Origin: Blasia pusilla
Taxonomy: Eukaryota > Marchantiophyta > Marchantiopsida > Blasiales
Length of the DNA: 64,000 bases
Reading direction: 5' to 3'
Assembly (NCBI GenBank): GCA_050084515.1
Contig: CM114271.1
Location: 56,916,001 to 56,980,000, forward strand
The notes below the pieces were generated by a model, which ran no database searches, had not been told where the DNA came from, and was given only the letters and a program-made list of their open reading frames with translations. Positions 42,919 through 53,995 of this stretch are shown in pieces (within the stretch, counting starts at the first letter, position 1; each line of letters starts with the position of its first letter). A program made the position numbers and the translations under genes.

Positions 42919-45900
42919 TGGCTTTTCCACGACAATGATGCACGCGTAAGGCCAGCCCTTGCGACGCCCCTTAGTACGAGCAGCCTGCCCCCCTTGTTGT
43001 TTTTTGTACAAGGATTGGCAGAGTGGTTATGTGGACAGGAAAAAATCTCACAAGCATCTTAGACTATTTTGCATGTCCGACCCAGCCTTTCGCAGAGGAA
43101 AGGATGGGTCGAGCCAATCATTGCACAAGTAGGTAAACGTACGAGCTATTCCGTCCTCATCCTTTATACCCCTCGTTTGTTCGCAGTAGCTTCTTGCCGT
43201 AATGCTTCCGTTGGACGTATGTTATCACTTGGACGTGCTTTACTATCGCCAGTCGAAACCATTTGCGTAACATGCGATGCTTCAGCCTTCAAATAGCCTT
43301 CACAGACGCCCATGCGCGAGGCTATTCAACTCGCATCACCTGATTGGATCCATGAGCGTAAACCCATCTCCATTTTCTCACGCTTCTTGTTATCTGCTCG
43401 ATGCCTTTAGAGGGCACGAAATAGAAACCAGCCGCCGAACAGTCATGGCGCAAAGCATGTTGATTAGTATGCTTCACAACTTCCGCGTACATCTCTCTCA
43501 TCAATTCAGGCGAATTCTGGGACTTCCGGAAATCTTATGCGGATCTCGATCGCTGACCTACCTAGTTCTCATCAGTTCCTCACTCAGTCCGGTCGATTCA
43601 ATGGCTTCCTTAATTTCTTACCTGGTCCGCAAGATACCGCTTCTTCAGCGTCCCCCTTCTCCTCTGCTACCTTCTCTGACGTAACCTGTGGATGCATCCC
43701 ACTCTCTCCAGAGATCTTCGGCAAATGTATGCTGTCAGTAATTCTTCCCCCATCTCGTCGCTTCCAACAGATCCACCAGTTAGGCTCTCAAGTCTCACTA
43801 CCTCATCCTCCCCACAGCTGCGACAAAATAACTGGAAGAGCGCTGTGAATTTATACCGATCAATCTACTATCTCTGCTCATACATGTGTGGGTATTTCCT
43901 TGGAACTTTTCCTCGGTGGTTTAATGATATGGGTAGGGTGAGAGATTTGTTGCATTGTCTGCACGAGAATACGAAATTCCGGCCCCGCTGCTCGTCGACG
44001 ATGCATCTATCCATTCGCAGTCTTCGCTCGAATGATGTCCCTGGACGGATGAGCTATTTGCTTCTTCACTACCTTTGATTTCCAGGCTGCTCCCTCCCCG
44101 TCGACATAGTATGCCTCACTCCAGAGTCCACACGCCGGCAGTCCTCAGGAAAGTATTGAATTAAATTTCCTCATTAGCCTTGCATATGCGTTTTTGCAGT
44201 TGCACCTGAAGAGCTACAGCAGACGAAATGCAAGATTGAGACTGGAACAGACGCTGGCAGGTCAATCCCAGCAGTCCCACCACTCCATCTACTGCCAGTC
44301 CGCAGTCACCCCGATTGGCAGTGAATCGTACGGTCAGTGTTCTTGGCAGCGCTCGAAAATGACTAATTTGTTTCCTCTGAATTCCTGCGGTTCTGTCCCG
44401 CACTTATCTCCTCTCAGCTGTCTACTGACCAAACGTGTGAACAAGGATCGCTGCTCGATGATGGTCAGGGTTAGTCGTTACACTCTGGAATGGGGGATTA
44501 TGGAGTGGCTCAGAAGTCGCCGCGCCACTCTCATGAGCGTCCTCACAATTCCCATTGGCTAGCAACTCTCCACTCCTATTCTGATTAACCCAACCAGTAA
44601 CGGTGCAACTCCCGCTCCAACTTGGACAGGCAGAAAGGACAAGAAAATTCTCTCCTCATCACGTACTTATCCCCTAATTCATAAATCTGCCAACGGCTAC
44701 AGTGCTACACCACAGTATTCGAGAGCATATTGTGCATATCCGGATACACAAGTTGTAATCGAAGTCAGTCAAGGATTTTCATATTGCAGGATTGTCACCT
44801 TTCAACCCATCAATCGGCAAGTTAATTGAAAATATGTGGACATCAAGTTCCCGACTGCTACAAAGCTACAGGATGGGACCCGACACACTCAAAACAAGGC
44901 TAGATTGGACGCTTGGTGTGTAGGGTCTCCCTACCATCCAATTTAAAAAAAACCTCATTAATAGATACACTGGTTGAGGAAGCCATAAGAATCGACCGCA
45001 TGCTCTTATGGCGGAAGTAAAAAAGTGGAAGTAAAAAAGTGTGAAAAGTTTTTCTTATGAATAACGGGCGAAGGGAAGGGACTAATGTAAGTGTGTAGTT
45101 TAATTAATGATGTTACACGCAAATTCAAAAAAAATTCTTGTGTCCGGCTGGGATTCCTTTGTATTTTGCATCAAATAGGACTAAACTTCGACCATTTTGG
45201 AGCGGAGCGAGGGAGTACGGGAAGGCATTGAGAGGATTTCTTTTGTTTCTTTGGTGATCAACGTATTTGGACGAATGTGGTGGCAGCTCTAGACTAATGA
45301 GGTTTTCATATGTCATACTCGACTCAGATCGCTTCTTGTCTAAGTGGATCGCCCTATGGAGAGAACGGTTTAGTTTTTTTTAACTCTTTATTTTCTAACA
45401 ACCCCCCATTATGGATGGGGACTCCAATGTAAGTTTGTCTGAATTTTTGCATGAAACCATGACACCATATTGTTATCATCTAAAAACATTGTCTACTTTT
45501 CATGTGAGTTCCTTGTGAGTATCATTTGAACATACATCCCAGTTTTTTCTCAATGGCATGTGGATATTTTTCTCAATGGCATATGGTTGGTTTCCATGAC
45601 TACACCTTGGAATTGCTATGATTTTCCAAGAGAAATTCAAAGGCATGGAACTAGGTAGTCAATGCCAAAGAGGCCGAGAGGTTAAGTGCATTTTGTGCCC
45701 AACAAGGTATTCACTTGGAAAGAGTGTATGTCAATCTCAAGACATACAAGAAGGAGAAGCTCATCATTGTAAAGACAACTCTATTAGAAAGATTGAGTGG
45801 AGAGTTAAAAAAAATGCTCTATGTCTTTTTAAGAGACTTAATACTCTTGGGGGCAAGACATTGGTAGTTCCACATGGATGTATGTGGATTTTTGACAAGG

Positions 45901-45984
45901 ATGTAGTAGTAGGACATGATTATGAGGATACTTTGGGATCAAGTTTATACGGAATCTTGTATCGTTGGAAAATAAACCAAACTC
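42919..45984. other. Unassigned region
   Basis: No recognised gene. Open frames at 43,277-43,684 and 44,194-44,562 lack motifs. From about 45,600 a frame (45,618-45,995) may belong to the kinase-like pseudogene that follows. Confidence 0.4.
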
Positions 45985-47494
45985 TTGGCTTTTAGTGAAG
46001 ATATTTATTGTTGCATGAAGATGTTTAAGGAAGCATGTTGGTTGTATTCAAGACAATCAATGATGCATGAGAAGATTTTGCAATTATTTTACATTCAAGG
46101 GATTGCTCCCGTGGTGGTAAGGTTGGTTGAGGATCCATCGCGTGCCATCCATTCATGTTGGAATGGTGGGTACATTGATAATTTCTTGCGAGCATGCCAT
46201 ACTGTCGTGCGCCTACTCTCCTTGAACATTAATCTTGTTGTTACGGAAGCCTGCGTTTAGTAGGTCACGCTCTTAACGCTGATCTACATCCAAACACGCA
46301 CTCTGGTTAGTCAGGTCTTGGATCAATCAACGGGCTAGCTTTCACAGTTCTTGTCTCGGTCTCTCATCAAGCTCAACCTTCCTAGTTTTGCGGTTTACAA
46401 CACGGGCAAGTCTCGCAAGACTTGGGACAGACTTTTTGGTCGGTTCACGAACCTCAAACGGCGTTTTGCGCCTGGCAGTTCCAACTGTACGATGGATATC
46501 CAATGAGTCCCTAACCGAGACTCGCACGAAATGAATCTTGGGTTGGAATCCAAGTGTGGCATACAAAGTCCATTCCCTTGGATCAGGTTTGGGTTTCGAG
46601 TTCCATCTCCAAACTCTCGTTCCATCCCGCGCCTCTGAGACGCTGTTTGGCGCTCAAAGTGGGGATTTGTGTTCCAAGACATCTTGGAGAGACACCTCCC
46701 TTACTAGTACTTCTGAGGATCTCCGAGGTCCCCCTACATTTAGGGAAAGACACCCGGGCCTCTCCAATTGGCCCTCAACCCGATTGCTCTCATAGTAGTT
46801 TTTGGCCAATATCTCAGTCTATACTTATGAGTTTTTCTGAGATCTTTGGTGCATTTGAAGAATCTCAAGATAAGCTTTCCAACGCGCCCTTATTTGTCCC
46901 AAACGCATCTTGGGGCTAAACGTTATGGTCCAAAACACAGTCAAATTTCCCAAACGCTATTCGTGTTCCAAAACTGGTTCTCACCTCCTTGGCAACGAAC
47001 CTTCCAAGACTCAACTCATCTCAAGTATTGGCTCGCGTATGGTCTAGGTTTCTTGGTCGCGACCACTAACGCACAAAACGCACAACTCTATTCCGCGTTT
47101 CGTCTCTTGGACTTTTCCAAGAGACCTTTCCAAACGCCTCTCTAAAGCGCAAACATCGCAGCGTGAGTCCACTTGAGTTTTGATGTTCCGCTTGCCGCCT
47201 ATTTGATGTTTTTTGGTTATGAGGGTCGCGACACATACCTTTAACAATGGAGGGGCAAGTTAAGGACAATTGTAGAAGAATAGATGTCTTGCGATGGCAT
47301 CAAATGTCATCCAGCTTGTGGTTGCAGTTCTTGGTAGCATGGAGACCATCCACAAGCGTGGAGTTCTTCAAACCAATCTTCATCCTAGGAACAATTTTAT
47401 CACTATTGGGGATGCCCACGAAAATGTGAGAAGGAATTATTTGGAAAAGATTCGGAAGTGGGCATTAGCTCCGAACCCCTATGATCCCCTATGA
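45985..47494 (+). pseudogene. Kinase-like pseudogene split by a solo LTR
   Basis: Left part (45,985-46,202): CCMKMFKEACWLYS resembles the beta-3 Lys strand of a protein kinase and MMHEKILQLFYIQGIAPVVV the alpha-C helix and beta-4. Right part (47,234-47,494): VAVLGSMETIHKRGVLQTNL followed by HPRNNFITIGDAHENV resembles the catalytic loop, with the usual HRD degraded. Removing the LTR and one target copy (1,036 bp) leaves both parts in the same frame, but two stops follow the junction. So the gene was probably already decaying or decayed later. Family assignment is by eye and tentative. Confidence 0.45.
46203..47233 (+). mobile_element. Solo LTR, family Y, with 5-bp target duplication
   Basis: It begins TGTCGTGCGCCTACTCTCC and ends TTATGAGGGTCGCGACA, giving TG...CA ends and near-palindromic TGTCG/CGACA termini. 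It is flanked by CATAC at 46,198-46,202 and 47,234-47,238. Length 1,031 bp. The same LTR lies at 10,224-11,226. A 5-bp duplication is typical of LTR retrotransposons. No internal region is present, so the element was reduced by LTR-LTR recombination. Confidence 0.92.
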
Positions 47495-47931
47495 TCATAA
47501 AAGCCTAGAGTATCTAATTGTATATATAAGAGAAAAAGAAAAATATTAGGTATGGACGATTTGGGTTTAAGACCATGTATATATACTTGTTGAGTGCATG
47601 GTGATGGGCTTTTTGTAACCACGATAGTGTGATTGTAAATCTGGTTGGAGATTGTACATTTTTCACGAGTAATATAAGAAATGATTAAAAAAGGTGAATG
47701 TGTGACTTTGAATGATTGTAAATAATCACGAATGTATAATCAATGGATGTATTGTATGTCATTGTACGTGTCACTATTATCGAAATTTTTTCGTAATGAC
47801 CTTTTCCTTTCGGATTTTGATAAAAGACAAGATGGAGTTGTTGCCTCATGAAGACTGTAGTCCTCACAACACAGAGGATGACAAGAGAGGAGCTAGAAGA
47901 ACCCCACGATACATCGAGATAACCAACGCAC

Positions 47932-48324
47932 ATGAAGGTTAACAAGAAGAGAGTTTCACTTTTCATCACCAAAGATGAATTTAAGGTGTACTTGGATAGT
48001 ACCGTTGATCCAAATATTTTAAAAGTAGAGTTCAAGAAGTCACAACTCAAGTGGTCGGAGCGTGCGATTGGCGAATTTGCAAGGAAAGTGGGAGAAGATG
48101 AGTCGAAGAAGGATTGGGCCTTGTTCAATGGCCTTCCAAGTTATGAAGACTTCCCGCCAAAGAAGAGGAAATTAGTGAGCAAGGTAATTTTCAAGCTCAA
48201 AGTCACGGAGTTGATGAAGGACATGGAGGTTCATTATAGCGATGAGGAGGACGGGTCTCAGAGAAGAGATAAGAGACCCAAAGCACAAGATAGTATATCC
48301 CCACCATCATACTTCCAAAGTTAG
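47932..48324 (+). CDS. Uncharacterised ORF with nuclear-signal-like segment
   Basis: 130 codons from ATG at 47,932. A structured start (VSLFITKDEFKVYLDSTVDP, then LKWSERAIGEFARKVGEDES) is followed by SYEDFPPKKRKLVSKVIF, in which PPKKRKLV resembles a monopartite nuclear localisation signal. The C-terminus is acidic and then basic. The stop codon falls inside one arm of a foldback at 48,309-48,401, so the original C-terminus may have been replaced. Possibly part of a transposon; decayed frames continue to about 49,100. Family unknown. Confidence 0.4.
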   Translation: MKVNKKRVSLFITKDEFKVYLDSTVDPNILKVEFKKSQLKWSERAIGEFARKVGEDESKKDWALFNGLPSYEDFPPKKRKLVSKVIFKLKVTELMKDMEVHYSDEEDGSQRRDKRPKAQDSISPPSYFQS

Positions 48325-48401
48325 GAAAAGTATGAACTCTTGGTCGTTTAAATATTAGTTAAATGACCAAGAGTTCATACTTCACCAAACTTTGGAAGTA
48401 T
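48309..48401 (+). repeat. Foldback with 43-bp arms and 6-bp loop
   Basis: Arm 1 (48,309-48,352) starts ATACTTCCAAAGTT and includes AGTATGAACTCTTGGTC. Arm 2 (48,359-48,401) is its near-exact reverse complement, with a few mismatches. The loop is TATTAG. It could be a tiny foldback transposon or a microRNA-type hairpin. Confidence 0.85.
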
Positions 48402-49146
48402 CGGCCTATACCCACAAAATCATCATGAGCCATCATCTTATTGGTCGGATGGAGGAGAGCAAGGAGTGGTTATACCACGACAAGCGTCATGAGGCGAACA
48501 CCAGAAAGGTGGATTGTGAATAAGCCTTAGAGGCATATTATCTTCTTTGGATGGACACTTACAAATCAAACGACCGCAGAGGAGACACATGACAAGAGTG
48601 AAGATGAAGGGCGAGTCGAGTTGGATTAGGAGACTTTTGAGGATAGAATGGATGTTTTGAATGATCTCAATGTAGGTCGTAATATGAGCTTTGATGGGCC
48701 TGGAGAGAGTTCCAATTGTCCTATACATAGGGGCCCATTTTATAGGGAGAGTGCTCCAGATAATAGCGAAGTTATGTCTCACTACTACAGATAGAGAGTT
48801 TAATAACAAATTCCCAATTCACTTTTGATTTGGAAGTGGAATTTAACATTTTGAAGGGGAAGCACCAATAGTTGTCTGAGGAGCACGAGAGACTAATTAA
48901 AGAGAGAGATGACAAGGATCATGAAGTAATCAATTGCGAGAGATGAGCCCTACAAAAGACAAAGAGTAATAATGGCAGACCATACGGAGTAATGGAGGAG
49001 GGCATCCGAATCCATCATGGCAAGACAATAGCAAGAAATGGATGATCGAACTGTTATGATGGAGAGCAAGGGGCAACGTGGGAGAACTCACCCAAGATAA
49101 CTCTACAAAAGGATTATCTAGTGAAAGAGGTTGATATGATCTTATC
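48402..49146. other. Decayed coding remnants, unassigned
   Basis: Plus frames show fragments such as DRMDVLNDLNVGRNMSFDG interrupted by stops. They may continue the 47,932 ORF. No family is recognised. Confidence 0.35.
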
Positions 49147-50292
49147 TCAACCTATCAAGCAGTTGTGGCCATTTGCTCTACGTGCAACGTAACCATTCCC
49201 ATTCCTCACTGTTCTCGCGAGGAGATATGCCAAATGCCAAAATGATCGTATTGGCATTTCCATCCAACATGGACGCAATGAAAATCTGCATGGGATACTT
49301 CCTATTCTTTGTATGGCACGCATCCAAGCCAACTACCTTTTGCACATAAGGAATGATGTTCTTCATGGCAGATGGAAAAATAAATAGCCTCTTGAAGATG
49401 GCAGATTCTCAATTCCAAACATCCCAAGCGGCGGTGGCAAAGGGGTCGGCTTCCTTTACTGCCTGTATGAAAGAAGGAATCAAATAGAAACCTGCTCGTT
49501 CACCCCCATTCTTCCAATCCCAACATATTTCTTTGTATGTATCTCCACGCAGGAAAGTAAGTTGTTTGCTTCTTGTACGTCTGTGCAAGGACTTCTACAA
49601 GGCCACCTATATGGATGCTTGGTTGATTCACAACCCTATCTGCTAATACCATTGATAGCCACTTTGCCTTGTGGGTAGGACCTTACTTTAGGTTCTGAGA
49701 AAGAATTCTTGAAAATTGGTTGGTTAGGCCTCTTACTATGTTGAGGTCGCCACGAGACCTCCATTCCACATGCAAGCCTCGATATATGTGGGTCTTGAAA
49801 TTCTTCACTATGTCCCCCAATATCTCCAACCGAGGGTCCAAACACATTAACTGAAACTTCCTTGACATTAACCGCCGTGCTATTTTCCGCCGACCTCCCC
49901 CTAACATCGTGCAACTTTTTTCCACTGTGATTAGCAGCTGTTGAATATTCCAGAATATTTTCCTCCAATCCTCTGGTGTCGTACATGTTGTTAATACCAT
50001 GTACGCTCGTGGTTATGTCTTGCAAATGTGAATGGCATACAAAACTACATTTCTTCACAAGAGTATCCTCCCTCTGAGGATACGGTCCATTTCTTGAAGT
50101 CTTTGAACCGCTAGAGGGTTTGTCCTCATTGAAAATAGGAAGGCCTTTGCCTCTGATCTTTGCGCCAAATCTACATATTCTAAGCCGATACCATTTCTTG
50201 CTGCGTGTGCAATGCTTCACTCTATAATTCAGCGAGCACCAACAATCTAGTGAAAACTCAAACTCATCAAAGTTGCGGAACACTTGCTTCAA
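49147..50292 (-). pseudogene. MULE transposase N-terminal half, minus strand
   Basis: A 218-codon minus frame (50,292-49,636) starts with a MuDR-type DNA-binding region: FEFSLDCWCSLNYRVKHCTR, then YRLRICRFGAKIRG, followed by a disordered linker. Farther along come TSIHIGGLVEVLAQTYKKQTTYF-like and, at 49,366-49,178, VVGLDACHTKNRKYPMQIFI with SMLDGNANTIILAFGISP and NSEEWEWL. This matches the MULE core start (xDGT...G...l.A...D.n....aF.i...E....W.WFL), with the first catalytic Asp in LDACH. Several frameshifts occur; the C-terminal half is absent. A GGCGGCTA array lies immediately upstream (50,430-51,400). Confidence 0.75.
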
Positions 50293-50429
50293 TTGTATCC
50301 GCTCGGCATGCCTCCTTACTACACATGATGACCCAAGGGTTGTTAATGAATCTAACTTTCATTGCGGTTGATGACTACGCCACGCCGATACAAATCGTAA
50401 ATGAAAACTTACATTATGTCATCCAAATA

Positions 50430-51400
50430 TCCACTACGGCGGCTATTGTGAGTAGGCTCACCTCTGAGAAGTACAAAAAAAGTGCAATGGCGGCTATTCA
50501 GAGTAGGCTGACCTTTCAGGAGTACAAAAAAACTACAACCGCTGCTATTTAGGCGGCTATTCTGAGTACTATCACCTCTTAGGAGTACAAATAACTCCAA
50601 CGGCAACTATTTTGAGTAGGCTCACCTATCAAGAGTACCAACAACTACAACGGAGGATACTCTGAGTAGCCTCACCTTTCAAGAGTACAAAATTACTACA
50701 ACGGTGGCTATTTCAGAGGCTAGTCTAAGTAGGCCAATCTCTCCCAAAACCAAAACAACTACAACGGCGGCTAATTCGGCGGCTATTCTGAGTTGGCTCA
50801 CCTTTAGGGAAAACTAGACATCTACAATGGTGGCTAATTCAGCGACTATTCTGAGTTATCTCACCTCTGAAGAGAACAAAACAACTACAACAGGCGGCTA
50901 ATTCGGAGACTTTTCTGAGTTAGGTCACCTCTGAAGAGAACAAAAAAACTACAACGGCGGCTAATTTGGCGGCTATTCTGAGTTGGCTGGCCTCTCATGA
51001 AAACAAAACAACAACAACGGCGGATATTTCGGTGGTTATTCTCAGTAGGCTAAGCTCTCAAGAAAACAAAAAAATTACAAGTGCGGCTAAGTCGGCCACT
51101 CTTATGACTAGGCTCAACTCTCAAGACAACAAAGAAATTACAATGGCGGCTAATTCAGAGGCTATTTTGAGTAGGCGACCCTCTCAAGAAAACTACAAAA
51201 ACTATCATGATAGCTAATTCGGCGGCTATATTGTGAGGAGGCTTAGATCTCATGAAATCAAAATAACTACAATGGCGGATATTTTTCCGGCTATTCTGAG
51301 TAGGATCACCTCTCACGAAACCAATAATCTACAACGGCGGCTATTTCGATTATGGTGGCGGCTATTGCGAAAATAATCATCATTTCTGGATCGAATATCC
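50430..51400 (+). repeat. GGCGGCTATTCTGAGTAGGC tandem array
   Basis: More than a dozen irregular units of about 45-110 bp hold ACAACGGCGGCTA(A/T)TTC, GGCGGCTATTCTGAGTAGG and CTCACCTCTCAAGA(G/A)... words. They share the GGCGGCTA core of the arrays at 31, 33-34, 36 and 40-42 kb but differ in the rest of the unit. Confidence 0.9.
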
Positions 51401-51941
51401 ATCTCAGCGGCTATTTTGACGCCATGTAAGCCCTTAGCTTTGAGACCTAGCGACATGCTTACCTTCTTCTAGGCTGAACCCTTCAAGACAGGGATCATTC
51501 TTGGACGTGGAGGCTCACTATAACTCAAAAGCAGCCAAAGACTCTCTTGATGGTGGCCTTCGTTCGTAAGATCCACAGTTTTGGTCTTTGCGACTAGAAC
51601 CAAACAATCCATTGTCATCCAGAGGAAAATGTTGTCTGCTCAAGTCTAAAAAATCGTCATCAGTACACGAGAGGCGAGGATGTTTGGATAGCTCGACACC
51701 ATCCATTCTCTAATCAAGCTTCTGAACAGTAAACACTGATTAGTAAACAAATTAACATGTGCCAGAGAGTGTAAGGACGAGTGTTGATCACGATTTGCAT
51801 GATCAACAGTCCTAACTCGAAAGTGACAAACCCTAACTCGGGATTGTTCCTATATCCAGAAATTCTTTGCTACAGTGACTACGTAGAAGAACATTTGTAC
51901 CAACCGGTGGGAACTCTGACGTGGCAGTTCATAGGGGCCGT
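51401..51941. other. Unassigned, possible upstream exon of the MULE
   Basis: A 62-codon minus frame from ATG at 51,706 (MDGVELSKHPRLSCTDDDF) is hydrophilic and could be a 5' exon of the minus-strand MULE, but I find no clear donor. Nothing else is recognised. Confidence 0.25.
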
Positions 51942-52012
51942 TCAAGCAAGAGATTTCTTAGGGGGGCCACTTAAGCAACATTAGTAGGGCAAGGGGCCAC
52001 TTAAGCAAATAT
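51942..52012 (+). repeat. Possible element terminus, shared with 42.85 kb
   Basis: CAAGCAAGAGATTTC followed by two GGGGCCACTTAAGCAA words, in the same arrangement as 42,848-42,918. Confidence 0.6.
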
Positions 52013-52179
52013 CTCTGGAAAAGTCTATGAAGTGAAGAAAAAAAGTTGAAGAGGGTTGTATAGGATACGGATCCGATACGTAAAATAGTCAGATGTGTTC
52101 AAAGCTACTTTACCTACTTTGGAAATTCCAAAAGAAAATGCATATAAAGAGAATTTTCTTAGTGCGACTTGCACTCACG

Positions 52180-52262
52180 GAGACCTTTGCGAGTGTACTC
52201 ACATACTAAATGTCATATATCCCGCTAGTGTATCCTCGTGCTAAAGAAAGAATGCCTAATTT
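52180..52262 (+). repeat. LTR-like vestige, left partner
   Basis: It shares GGAGACCTTT..GAGTGTA.TCA.ATACTAAATGTCA-type blocks over about 85 bp with 57,028-57,120 in direct orientation. Similarity does not extend much farther, so the LTR interpretation is tentative. Confidence 0.4.
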
Positions 52263-52429
52263 GTCGTGCGAATCCACATCGTCATACAACATACATCGCT
52301 GACAAACCATATTCACATACATACATAACATACATGAGAGCATACACAAACACAAGTGTACCACAAGGAAGACCCATAGACATAGTCCGAAGCCGACGCT
52401 CGAAGCCGACGCTACTCGGCCATACCAAG

Positions 52430-53462
52430 ACTCAAAATCCAGGTCAAACAATTCAGGTCCATGGCCTGACCCAACACAAGCCGTCGTGAAGCCTCAGAAA
52501 TGGAAGCAACCACTGTCACACTAGTAGCAAATTCCATCCAATGCTCTCTCTCATCAGCGTTAGGCTCCACCAACTATCGCACATGAGAATCCCATACAAG
52601 CCCGAGACCACCTTCCCTGTAGGTATGTGATAAGGGAAAACTCACTCGAACTTCCCTGTAGGTATGTGGGTAGTGCCATCCTAGGCTGCCCCACACGGTT
52701 CACCACTACCATGGGTGACCGATCAATAACCTTTACCACCTGAGATAGTCGCCCAATATCCAAGATACTATCCATTGTAAGGCAAGGATCCCGCTGCACT
52801 GCATCATATGCTCGACGTAGAATCTCCCTAGGCAACAAGTTTGTCCATCACAAGCGTGGACAATGTGCACGCGAGCCAACTCACGCTGCATCCAACAACA
52901 CCGCTGGTCCAATCCAAGACTGCACCTCATGAACACTCGCCATCATCCGAATGTCACCCAACAATGGAACATTCTCCAGAATGTAAGCTAGAGCACGTGC
53001 TTGATGAACCTAAAGATGTCGTAACACACTCAACATCTCCCAAAACAATCGAGACCTAGGGTCGTGTTATCCCTCACCATGACCAGCACGTGTATGACCC
53101 TGACATGGCCATCCAACAATCACCAAATCCACATGACCAACCCTCTCAAGGTCCTCCGCTCCCAACAATGCAATGTGTGACGGCAAAGCACGCTGGTACC
53201 CACGAATAGTTGATGGCGGCAACAACTCAGGATATCTCCGCATCAACTCACCAATATGTCGGGATGAGACTCTCTCGGCCGTCTCATTTCGCTCCACATA
53301 CACGTATCTCTGCACAGGAATACCGGCCGGCAACACTGGAGCCAAACCTGCGCCAATCCCACCAAAGAGATCTAGCACACAAATGCCCTCCGGCGGATAC
53401 TGCCATACAATGGGTGTAGTATCAAAAGGGACAACCCAACTGGACCAAAAGTAGGAGTCCAC
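52430..53462 (-). pseudogene. C5 cytosine DNA-methyltransferase domain, copy C (best preserved)
   Basis: A single minus frame covers most of the domain with four stops, plus one frameshift before motif IX. Motif I CVLDLFGGIGAGL at about 53,345-53,385. Motif II YVYVERNETAERV. Motif IV LVIVGWPCQGHTRAG, with P-C-Q at 53,100-53,108. Motif VI YILENVP, ENV at 52,968-52,976. Motif VIII DAA, stop, VGSRAHCPRL, stop, WTNLLP. Motif IX EPNADEREH. Motif X RRLVLGQAMDLNCLTWIL near 52,450-52,500. The domain would methylate cytosine using SAM. Motif IV is canonical here (copy A has PCH, copy B SCQ). Length about 340 codons; no other module. Next upstream is protease, then gag; no RT follows. Confidence 0.88.
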
Positions 53463-53736
53463 CGTGGAGCCTCCTCTTCCTCGTGAGGTATAACAGCCTC
53501 ACACCAAGCCTCCTACACTAGGCGATCAACCTCTTGCGGTAGTGCACCGCCTGAACTTCAAAGTGGCACATCCAACGATGAGGATACCACTACTGCAAAA
53601 CTAGGACCTCCTCTACCTCTTCATGCACAGGAGAATCCATAGCAGAAAGGTTACCCTCCAAAAAGTCTCCTGGCCAAGTGACTACTCCACTAAAACCAGC
53701 CACAGATGCTAACACTGTTGGGGTAGACCCTCCTGG
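53463..53736. other. Linker between protease and MTase, copy C
   Basis: Frame-broken sequence corresponding to 20,560-20,875 of copy B. No domain is seen. Confidence 0.4.
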
Positions 53737-53990
53737 TCAAGCCCCATAAATAAATCTCACAGGAACCTGGCTCATACGTCCATCCCCGGACTGCCAACCA
53801 GATCTATAAGACATTGTCTCAGTCCAGTAGTCCATCTGAAAACCCATCGGGTACAATACGGCTCCTCCAACTAGTACATCATACGACTCGGCCGATGTAA
53901 CCACTGTAGATACTCCCAACCTGGAGCTATGTGTTGCATGATCTGGTCCAACATGACTATCTTTGCTGCAGGGTAGCAAATGAAGGTAAT
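53737..53990 (-). pseudogene. Protease remnant, copy C
   Basis: The minus frame has ESYDVLVGGAVLYPMGF and MSYRSGWQSGDGRMSQVPVR, the second half of the protease seen at 20,430-20,580. The DSGA active-site half is deleted between here and gag. Confidence 0.7.
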
Positions 53991-53995
53991 GGTCT

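Noticed and set aside
43018-43060. tRNA-like GGCAGAGTGGTTATGTGGAC
   Set aside because: It resembles a D-arm start, but no anticodon arm or T-arm GGTTCRANNCC follows at the right distance. No tRNA gene was found anywhere in the window.
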